From contig CAUCBQ010000062.1 in the NCBI GenBank assembly GCA_958441075.1, positions 1-11,428 on the forward strand: 11,428 nucleotides of DNA. Direction: 5' to 3'. The position numbers were made by a program, and so were the translations under genes. Of this stretch, positions 5,381-11,428 are shown piece after piece; the stretch's first letter is position 1, and every line of letters begins with the position of its first letter. Origin of the DNA: an uncultured Clostridiaceae bacterium. Lineage in GTDB: Bacteria; Bacillota; Clostridia; Lachnospirales; Lachnospiraceae. The notes beneath the pieces are model-generated. The model was given only the letters and a program-made list of their open reading frames with translations. It was not told the DNA's origin and ran no database searches.

Positions 5381-6543
5381 TGAGAAAAAGAGGAGTATGC
5401 CTGAGGGCCGGGAGGGCTTTGCTGCTTCTTTTTTTCCTTCTGGGTCTGGGAGGCTGTTCATTCGCTTCCCATGTTTCGGGAATAACAGAAACACAGAAAT
5501 TATCAGAAGAGATTCGCCTGTATTCTGATATTTCTATTGATTCAGATAAGCCGGGGGAAGCAGAAGATGCTCCCTCTGCTTTTCAGACAGAATATTACCT
5601 TCCTGAAGAGAGGAAGGAGGAGGACGGTAAGATCCGCAGTTATCTTACAGGACAGATGGTAGATGTATCCAGCGGAAACCGCCGTCCGGTGGCAGTGATG
5701 ATGAGCAATGACCGGGCAGCGCTTCCCCAGTACGGTCTGAACCGGGCCGGCGTGGTCTACGAGGCCCCGGTTGAGGGGGATATGAACCGCTATATGGCTC
5801 TTCTGGAGGAATATGATGATTTGAAGCGTATTGGCTCCGTTCGAAGCTGTCGTACCTACTATGTATATTTTGCCAGAGAATTTGACGCAATCTATGCCCA
5901 TTATGGTCAGAGTGATTTTGCAAAGCCTTATTTAAAGCATATAGACAATATCAACGGACTGGAAGCCATCGGAACTACAGCTTATTACCGCTCCGGAGAC
6001 AAAAAGGCTCCTCATAATGCCTATACCGGAGCAGACAGGCTTAAGCTTGCCATTCAGACTCTGGGCTATGATGAGACTTATGACAGCTCCTATCAGGGCC
6101 ATTATCTGTTTGCCAGAGATGGAAAGAGGATAGATCTGGATGAACGCCCTGGAACCATTCCTGCCGGTAAGGCGGAGCCGGGGTACAGTGGAAATAGGGC
6201 CAGCTTTGTTTATGACGATGGCGACGGTCTTTATCACAGGTATCAGTACGGAGCAGCCCATCAGGGAGATGAAGGTCCGGTGACTGTGAAAAATGTGATT
6301 TTTCAGTATTGCCAGAGTGGTTTTTACGCTTCCACCCAGTACAGGGATATCAATGTACACACCACAGAGTGCGGGTATTATATCACAGAGGGAAAGGCCA
6401 TTCCCATAACCTGGGAAAAGGATGGGGAATTTGGAGTGACTCATTACTATGATCAGGATCATAGAGAGATTGTGATGAATCAGGGAAAGACATGGATCTG
6501 TATTATACCAACCAGGGATTTTGACAGAACGGTACTGCAGTGA
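5380..6543 (+). CDS. DUF3048 (YerB-like) lipoprotein
   Basis: A 387-residue secreted lipoprotein. A basic N-terminus and hydrophobic run (12-23) end in the lipobox LGGC with Cys26 as the lipidation site, followed by an acidic, flexible linker to about residue 95. The N-terminal DUF3048 domain covers about 102-240, with RPVAVMMSN (102-110), YEAPVEGDMNRYMAL (127-141), RIGSVRSCR (150-158), HYGQS (174-178) and the typical KKAPHNAYT (208-216). The C-terminal DUF3048 domain runs from about 265 to 382 (YHRYQYGAAHQGDEGP, then QGKTWICIIPTRD). The family is widespread in Firmicutes and its function is unknown; Bacillus YerB is the best-known member. The start overlaps the ybeY stop by one base, with AAGGGGG (5362-5368) somewhat far upstream. 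Placement just before a lipid flippase suggests envelope work. Confidence 0.93.
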   Translation: MRKRGVCLRAGRALLLLFFLLGLGGCSFASHVSGITETQKLSEEIRLYSDISIDSDKPGEAEDAPSAFQTEYYLPEERKEEDGKIRSYLTGQMVDVSSGNRRPVAVMMSNDRAALPQYGLNRAGVVYEAPVEGDMNRYMALLEEYDDLKRIGSVRSCRTYYVYFAREFDAIYAHYGQSDFAKPYLKHIDNINGLEAIGTTAYYRSGDKKAPHNAYTGADRLKLAIQTLGYDETYDSSYQGHYLFARDGKRIDLDERPGTIPAGKAEPGYSGNRASFVYDDGDGLYHRYQYGAAHQGDEGPVTVKNVIFQYCQSGFYASTQYRDINVHTTECGYYITEGKAIPITWEKDGEFGVTHYYDQDHREIVMNQGKTWICIIPTRDFDRTVLQ

Positions 6544-6571
6544 GATGCAGGAAAAGGGAGCAGAAAAACAG

Positions 6572-8278
6572 ATGAAAACAACGAGTAAAAAGGGAGCCAA
6601 AAGAGCTGCGGATTTTGTGGTTCAGGGCAGTATTCTGGCTATGGCGGGCATCCTGGTGCGGATCATCGGGATGCTTTACCGTATGCCTTTAAATGATATT
6701 ATTGGGAAGCAGGGAAATGGATACTATACTTCTGCGTATAATGTATACAATATTCTGCTGATTCTTTCTTCTTACAGTATGCCGGTGGCAATTTCCAAAA
6801 TGATTTCCTCACGGCTGGCAAGGGGAGAATATGAGAACTGCCGCAGGATTCTGCGGGCAGGACTTTTGTACGCTACTGTCGCAGGTGGAATTGCAGGCTG
6901 TGCGCTGTGGTTTGGAGCAGACGTATTTGCAGGTCTGATGAAAACGCCCTTTTCCAGCTATGCATTAAAAACTCTGGCGCCAACCATTTGGATTATGGCC
7001 TATCTGGGTGTTTTAAGAGGTTATTTTCAGGGAACGGGTACCATGGTTCCAACGGCACTGTCCCAGATTCTGGAACAGATTGTCAATGCAGTGGTAAGCG
7101 TGGTGGCTGCAGGTCTTTTATTTCAGGCTGGAACAGCCATGAATGCGGCCAACGGAGCTCAGAATTATTCCTATGCATTAGGGGCGGCAGGAGGTACCAT
7201 AGGAACGGGAGCAGGAGCAGCTACTGCCTTTATTTTCTTTGTGATGCTGACTCTTTCAAAAGGAAGGGAAGTGCTGGGAGAGGAGACGGCTTCTGGGTGC
7301 ACAGCAGATGTCTGCGGCAATGCAAAGCAGGAAAGCTATGGTCGTCTCATGTATGTGCTGACGATTACGGTGCTTCCAATTATTGTCAGCAGCGCAGTTT
7401 ACAACTGTTCCAATGTTGTGGACAACTTTCTGTTCGGACAGGGTATGGACCGGTTGGGTTATACTGGTGAGGAGATTGCCGTATTCTGGGGAGCCCTGGG
7501 ACAGTATCAGCTTCTCTTTAATATTCCGGTGGCAGTTTCCAATGCCCTTTCCTCCTCTTTGATTCCTTCCCTGACACGGGCAGTATCCAGGGGAAATCAG
7601 GAGGAAACGAATCAGAGAATCGGGACTGCAGTGCGTTTTTCCATGCTGATTGCCATTCCGGCAGCTGTGGGAATCGGTGTGCTGGCAGAGCCTGTGAGTA
7701 ACCTCCTGTTTGCGGGAGAAGATAACAGCCTTTTAATCCGCCTTACTATGGCAGGAGCTATGGCAGTGGTATTCTTTTCTCTTTCTACAGTAACAAATGC
7801 AGTGCTTCAGGGTTTAAACCGTCTGGATGTACCGGTGCGCCATGCGTTTGTGTCTCTGGCAGTTCATGTTGTGGTGGTGCAGGTATTTCTTATGGTATTC
7901 CGTCTTGGCATATTCAGTGTGGTATTTGCCAATATTCTGTTTGCCTTTATGATGTGCCTGCTAAATGGACGCAGTATTGCCAGATATGCAGGCTACCGGC
8001 AGGAATATAAAAAGACCATGGTTCTGCCCTCTGTCTGTGCTCTGCTTATGGGAGCAGCCGCCTTTGGCGTATATAAGGGACTTGCTTTTTTATGCCCGGC
8101 TCTTTTAAAAGGAGGACGTTTAGGGATGGCTGTGCTGGTGTTTCCATCTGTAGCCACTGCCATGGCGGTATATGGAGTGCTTCTTATAAAGTTTAAGGCA
8201 GTAAATGAAAAGGAGCTTAGGGAAATGCCCATGGGAACCCGTCTGGTGCGCCTGTGCAAAAGAGTGCATCTCATGTAA
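6572..8278 (+). CDS. SpoVB/MurJ-like polysaccharide-lipid flippase (MOP superfamily)
   Basis: A 568-residue integral membrane protein of the MATE/MOP superfamily, in the SpoVB/YtgP/MurJ-like branch that flips lipid-linked cell-wall or polysaccharide precursors. It opens with a basic tail (MKTTSKKGAKRAADFVVQGS), then many hydrophobic helices, probably 14. The first-helix region carries GILVRIIGMLYRMPLNDIIG, typical of the family, and SYSMPVAISKMISSRLARGE follows. A charged cytoplasmic loop lies near residues 235-260. The two halves show the expected pseudo-repeat: PVAVSNALSSSLIPSLTRAV matches PVAISKMISSRL. ATG 6572 is chosen because AAGGGAG (6554-6560) precedes it; ATG 6545 or TTG 6521 would add 9 or 17 polar residues and, for the TTG, overlap the previous gene. 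It could serve vegetative wall or spore cortex synthesis; the exact substrate cannot be read from sequence. Confidence 0.9.
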   Translation: MKTTSKKGAKRAADFVVQGSILAMAGILVRIIGMLYRMPLNDIIGKQGNGYYTSAYNVYNILLILSSYSMPVAISKMISSRLARGEYENCRRILRAGLLYATVAGGIAGCALWFGADVFAGLMKTPFSSYALKTLAPTIWIMAYLGVLRGYFQGTGTMVPTALSQILEQIVNAVVSVVAAGLLFQAGTAMNAANGAQNYSYALGAAGGTIGTGAGAATAFIFFVMLTLSKGREVLGEETASGCTADVCGNAKQESYGRLMYVLTITVLPIIVSSAVYNCSNVVDNFLFGQGMDRLGYTGEEIAVFWGALGQYQLLFNIPVAVSNALSSSLIPSLTRAVSRGNQEETNQRIGTAVRFSMLIAIPAAVGIGVLAEPVSNLLFAGEDNSLLIRLTMAGAMAVVFFSLSTVTNAVLQGLNRLDVPVRHAFVSLAVHVVVVQVFLMVFRLGIFSVVFANILFAFMMCLLNGRSIARYAGYRQEYKKTMVLPSVCALLMGAAAFGVYKGLAFLCPALLKGGRLGMAVLVFPSVATAMAVYGVLLIKFKAVNEKELREMPMGTRLVRLCKRVHLM

Positions 8279-8356
8279 AAAGGAGAATTTCCTGCAGATC
8301 GGGCGTGTTTAAAAATCAGCAGAACGCAGATACTAGCCTTACAGGAGGTTAGAATC

Positions 8357-8761
8357 ATGAGACGAATGTATTATTATGCGCTGCTGTTTTTGGGAACCGC
8401 CCTTTTGTGTTTGTTTCTTATTTATGGACTTACCAGATACCGCATCCGTCAGGAAGAGCCTATTCCCAACACGATACTGGAGACAGAGACAGTGCGGGAT
8501 ATGGAAGGACGGGAGGTATTGAATCAGAGCGGGATTCTTCCGGCGGCAGAAACAGAGAAGGAAGAACGGAAAGAGGAATATTTTCTGGTTTCAGAGGCCG
8601 GATTTCTTCTGGTGTTCTGCAGTGATAAAAGTACCATCTGCCTGTACACCCACATTCCGGTAACGGATTTTCCGGAAAAGGAGAGGGCGCGGCTGATGGA
8701 GGGAATTTGGTTTCCTACCATGATGGATGTATACCATTATCTGGAATCGTATACAAGTTAA
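8357..8761 (+). CDS. Small membrane-anchored protein with BofC-like C-terminal domain
   Basis: A 134-residue protein with an excellent ribosome binding site (ACAGGAGGT, 8341-8349). One membrane helix covers about residues 5-25 (YYYALLFLGTALLCLFLIYG) with no lipobox or clear cleavage site. A charged, low-complexity stalk follows (30-73). The compact C-terminal domain (74-134) contains EYFLVSEAGFLLVFCSDKST, the CLYTHIPVTDFP segment, then MEGIWFPTMMDVYHYLESYT. The last part resembles the BofC C-terminal domain; in Bacillus, BofC is an intermembrane-space regulator of SpoIVB during sigma-K activation. Here the BofC N-terminal domain is missing. The gene follows the flippase after 78 bp, with no clear terminator and no strong promoter in the gap. 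The BofC relation rests on recalled similarity in the second half only. Confidence 0.75.
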   Translation: MRRMYYYALLFLGTALLCLFLIYGLTRYRIRQEEPIPNTILETETVRDMEGREVLNQSGILPAAETEKEERKEEYFLVSEAGFLLVFCSDKSTICLYTHIPVTDFPEKERARLMEGIWFPTMMDVYHYLESYTS

Positions 8762-8825
8762 AAGAAAAATGCTTCAGAGGGCGGCAGATCCGCCCCTGTT
8801 ACAGTCAGGAGTAAAAACAGAACAG

Positions 8826-10073
8826 ATGAAAAATAGAACAGTTGGAATTATAGGAGGAGGGGCCTCCGGTCTGACCGCGGCGATTGCGGCTGCAGAGGCA
8901 GGAGCGCAGGTGACCCTGATCGAACATATGGACCGGGTAGGAAAGAAAATTCTTTCTACCGGAAATGGAAGGTGCAATCTGACCAATTACAAAATGGAGC
9001 CGGAATGCTACCGCTGCAGCCAGAAGGATTTTCCCATGAAGGTGATAGAGGGATTTGGGGTAGAGGAGACACTGGATTTTTTCAGGCGTTTGGGAATTGT
9101 TCCAAAGGACAGGAACGGATACGTGTATCCCAATTCAGATCAGGCAGCCTCTGTTCTGGATGTACTCCGCTGGGAGGTGGAGAGGCTGGGAATAAAGGTG
9201 CTTCTTTCCTGTCATGTATCCTCCATAAAGCCTCAGAGAGAAGGTGGATTTCTGATTTTGACCAGTCAGGGAAAGCTTTATACAGATGCTCTTATTCTGG
9301 CAGCGGGAAGCAAGGCCGCTCCTTCCACCGGATCTGATGGAAGCGGTTATGAGCTTGCGGCAGGGCTGGGCCATAAGGTGATTAAGCCTCTTCCGGCTCT
9401 GGTGCAGCTCAGATGTCAGGGAACGCTTTACAGGCAGCTGGCAGGAATCCGTACAGAGGCCAGAATCAGGCTTTTTGCGGACGGAATCTGCATGGCAGAG
9501 GATACGGGGGAGCTTCAGCTGACGGATTATGGTCTGTCGGGTATTCCTGTGTTTCAGATCAGCCGTTATGCTTCAAGGGCATTAGATGGTGGGGCCAGAG
9601 TAAGGGCCAGTATTGATTTTATGCCTTCCTGGAAGGAGGGGGAGGCATTCCGCCTCCTCAAGAGACGGGCCGCCATGTTAAAAGGCAAGCCGGTGGGAGA
9701 GCTTTTTACAGGCATGTTAAACCGGAAGCTTGCTCAGGTTTTGATAAAGCTGTCCGGTATTGATTCATCCATTTTCTGCGAAAGACTTGGCAGCCGTCAG
9801 CTGGAGCGGATTCTGCATCAGCTGAAAGAATATGAAGCCATTGTTATGTCGGTAAATCCATTTGCCAACGCTCAGGTGTGCTGCGGCGGTGTGGATACAA
9901 GGGAAGTGGACCCGGATACCATGCAGTCCAGAGTAAAGCCGGGGCTTTATCTGGCAGGAGAACTTTTGGATGTGGATGGGATCTGCGGCGGGTATAACCT
10001 GCAGTTTGCCTGGTCCAGCGGCTGGATTGCCGGACGGTCTGCAGCCGGACTGGGGAAAGGGTACAGAAAATAA
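8826..10073 (+). CDS. BaiN/HI0933-family NAD(P)/FAD-dependent oxidoreductase
   Basis: A 415-residue flavoprotein of the HI0933/YhiN/BaiN family. The FAD-binding Rossmann motif GGGASG is at residues 10-15 with Glu33 after the second strand. The family signature KKILSTGNGRCNLTN (40-54) follows, then DRNGYVYPNSDQAASVL. An ILAAGSKAAPSTGSDGSGYE stretch forms the second FAD loop, and a C-terminal GELLDVDGICGGYNLQFAWS segment closes the fold. Members are soluble and of uncertain substrate; the BaiN name comes from bile-acid work in Clostridium scindens, but most family members have no proven bile-acid role and none should be assumed here. ATG 8826 matches the usual family start, with CAGGAG (8805-8810) rather far upstream. 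The frame is open to 8727, overlapping the previous gene, and ATG 8769 is a less likely alternative. Confidence 0.93.
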   Translation: MKNRTVGIIGGGASGLTAAIAAAEAGAQVTLIEHMDRVGKKILSTGNGRCNLTNYKMEPECYRCSQKDFPMKVIEGFGVEETLDFFRRLGIVPKDRNGYVYPNSDQAASVLDVLRWEVERLGIKVLLSCHVSSIKPQREGGFLILTSQGKLYTDALILAAGSKAAPSTGSDGSGYELAAGLGHKVIKPLPALVQLRCQGTLYRQLAGIRTEARIRLFADGICMAEDTGELQLTDYGLSGIPVFQISRYASRALDGGARVRASIDFMPSWKEGEAFRLLKRRAAMLKGKPVGELFTGMLNRKLAQVLIKLSGIDSSIFCERLGSRQLERILHQLKEYEAIVMSVNPFANAQVCCGGVDTREVDPDTMQSRVKPGLYLAGELLDVDGICGGYNLQFAWSSGWIAGRSAAGLGKGYRK

Positions 10074-10088
10074 GGAAAGAGGATACAT

Positions 10089-11428
10089 ATGATACGGATT
10101 AATCAGCTGAAGCTGCCTCTGGATGATAAAAAAGGAAAACTTTTACAGAAAGTGGCCAGGTCTCTGGGAATCTCCCCTGCGGACATTTTAAAGGTCGATA
10201 TTATAAAAGAATCCATTGACGCCAGAAAAAAACCGGAAATTTTTTACAGCTATGTTGTGGATGTAACCTTAAAATCCGGAGGGATCAAGAGGGAAGAATC
10301 TATTATCAGAAAAAGGAAGGACCGCAATCTTTCCATCAGTCAGGAAAAGCCTTACTGTCTGCCAGAGTGCGGAACAGCGTCCCTGTCATCTCCCCCGGTC
10401 ATTATCGGGACCGGCCCGGCTGGTCTGTTCTGCGGTCTGATGCTGGCCAGAAAAGGATACTGTCCCATCCTTTTAGAGAGAGGCGAGGATGTGGATGCCA
10501 GAACCAGACGGGTGGAAGACTTCTGGAAGGACGGAGTGCTGAATCCGGCCTCTAATGTACAGTTTGGCGAGGGCGGAGCAGGCACCTTTTCCGACGGAAA
10601 GCTGAATACTTTGGTAAAGGATACCTTCGGACGAAACAGAGAAGTTCTCAGGATTCTTTCCCAGTTTGGTGCTGATCCTTCTATCTGCTATCAGAATAAA
10701 CCACATATTGGAACAGACGTTTTGAGCAGGATTGTAAAGTCGATCCGTCAGGAGATTGAAGCCCTGGGCGGAAGGGTACGCTTTTTAAGCCAGGTTACGG
10801 ATTTTAAGATAAAGGACGGGCAGCTGTATGCTCTTGAGGTAAACAAAACAGAGCTTCTGCATACGGAGGCGGCTGTTCTGGCAGTGGGACACAGTGCAAG
10901 AGACACCTTTGAAACCCTTTACCGCTGCCAGGTTCCCATGGAGGCAAAAGCCTTTGCCGTGGGACTGCGCATTCAGCATCCCCAGACCATGATCAATATG
11001 AGCCAGTACGGCATGGAGGAATGTGAGGAATTAGGTCCTGCCAGCTATAAGCTGACCCGTCAGACTTCCGGGGGAAGAGGCGTCTATTCCTTTTGTATGT
11101 GTCCCGGAGGTTATGTGGTAAATGCTTCCTCTGAACCTGGAAGACTGGCTGTAAATGGTATGAGCTATCACGACAGGGCAGGAGAGAACGCCAACAGCGC
11201 CATTATTGTGTCGGTAAATCCTGAGGATTTTTCTCAGAAAAAAGATGAGAAAAATCCTCTTAGCGGAATTTGCTTCCAGAGACAGCTGGAGGAGAAGGCA
11301 TATCAGGCAGCTGAGGGAAAAATTCCGGTACAGCTTTATGGAGATTTTATCTCAGATCGTACGTCAGATCATTTTGGGGAAATTCATCCGGCTTTTAAAG
11401 GTCAGTATGGGTTTGCCAATCTGCGTCA
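10089..11428 (+). CDS. COG2509-type FAD-dependent dehydrogenase, partial
   Basis: An open frame runs from ATG 10089 to the window edge without a stop: 446 codons, 3' end missing. AAGAGGA (10077-10083) precedes the ATG, and the gap from the previous gene is 15 bases. The N-terminal 95 residues (MIRINQLKLPLDDKKGKLLQ, then KVDIIKESIDARKKPEIFYS) form the small domain typical of this family. The FAD motif GTGPAG is at 107-112 and the acidic strand end ILLERG at 127-132. The family hallmark NVQFGEGGAGTFSDGKL is at 156-172. A VLAVGHSARDTFETLY segment (about 259-274) and the stretch SGGRGVYSFCMCPGGYVVNA follow. The full protein is usually about 530 residues, so perhaps 80 are missing. These are soluble flavoproteins of unknown substrate. 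It is co-oriented and probably co-transcribed with the HI0933-type flavoprotein. Confidence 0.93.
   Translation, partial: MIRINQLKLPLDDKKGKLLQKVARSLGISPADILKVDIIKESIDARKKPEIFYSYVVDVTLKSGGIKREESIIRKRKDRNLSISQEKPYCLPECGTASLSSPPVIIGTGPAGLFCGLMLARKGYCPILLERGEDVDARTRRVEDFWKDGVLNPASNVQFGEGGAGTFSDGKLNTLVKDTFGRNREVLRILSQFGADPSICYQNKPHIGTDVLSRIVKSIRQEIEALGGRVRFLSQVTDFKIKDGQLYALEVNKTELLHTEAAVLAVGHSARDTFETLYRCQVPMEAKAFAVGLRIQHPQTMINMSQYGMEECEELGPASYKLTRQTSGGRGVYSFCMCPGGYVVNASSEPGRLAVNGMSYHDRAGENANSAIIVSVNPEDFSQKKDEKNPLSGICFQRQLEEKAYQAAEGKIPVQLYGDFISDRTSDHFGEIHPAFKGQYGFANLR

Noticed and set aside
5932..6600. 222-codon minus-strand open frame opposite the DUF3048 gene
   Set aside because: The plus-strand frame has a lipobox and all DUF3048 motifs. 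The antisense protein is a hydrophobic-looking by-product of codon bias.
6907..7470. 187-codon plus-strand frame inside the flippase gene
   Set aside because: It is an alternative frame within a clear multi-helix transporter; its Cys/Gly/Ser-rich composition is typical of out-of-frame translation.
8279..8356. Possible terminator or promoter between the flippase and the BofC-like gene
   Set aside because: The small AGGA/TCCT hairpin (8282-8294 region) has no T-run, and no box pair resembling sigma-A, E, F, G or K with correct spacing was found.
8826..10073. Specific bile-acid reductase function (BaiN) for the first flavoprotein
   Set aside because: The family match is good, but no other bile-acid genes are near and most members of the family have other, unknown roles.

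Overview
The window looks like the chromosome of a spore-forming member of the Clostridia, most likely Lachnospiraceae (Clostridium cluster XIVa). The reasons are the sporulation pair yqfC-yqfD directly ahead of phoH and ybeY, strong GGAGG-type ribosome binding sites, and the general look of the proteins. The genus cannot be fixed from the sequence alone.

Region 1 (about 1-1300) is visibly AT-rich and accessory. A terminator hairpin is followed by a consensus sigma-A promoter and a complete two-gene toxin-antitoxin operon of the YefM-YoeB type, closed by its own terminator. Next comes a decayed gene (888-1200) with an in-frame stop and a frameshift, and then a strong hairpin that can end transcription from both sides. 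The patch reads as horizontally acquired material in decay beside a conserved chromosomal block.

Region 2 (1307-2346) holds one minus-strand gene for a 301-residue protein with two DUF4397-like beta domains, a repeated PLPNxGEGGPVFD stretch, a His-rich patch and five cysteines, but no signal peptide. It is divergent from yqfC. The 134-bp intergenic region carries good matches to mother-cell sporulation promoters in both directions: a sigma-E type facing yqfC and a sigma-E or sigma-K type facing the DUF4397 gene. The minus-strand protein may therefore be a spore-surface or mother-cell product.

Region 3 (2347 to the end) is a tightly packed plus-strand block: yqfC, yqfD (TTG start), phoH, ybeY, a DUF3048 lipoprotein, a SpoVB/MurJ-like lipid flippase, a small membrane protein with a BofC-like C-terminus, a BaiN/HI0933-type flavoprotein, and a COG2509-type flavoprotein that runs off the window. 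Gaps are short or overlapping from yqfC to the flippase, with no convincing internal terminator. Functionally the block mixes sporulation and envelope genes (yqfC, yqfD, flippase, BofC-like), RNA metabolism (phoH, ybeY) and two Rossmann-fold flavoproteins. Compared with the Bacillus order as I remember it, the HD-domain phosphodiesterase gene usually found between phoH and ybeY is absent, and dgkA/cdd/era do not follow ybeY.

No CRISPR array, tRNA, rRNA, transposase or phage structural gene is visible. I found no clearly new multi-gene system. The best lead is the sporulation-type promoter pair around the DUF4397 protein.
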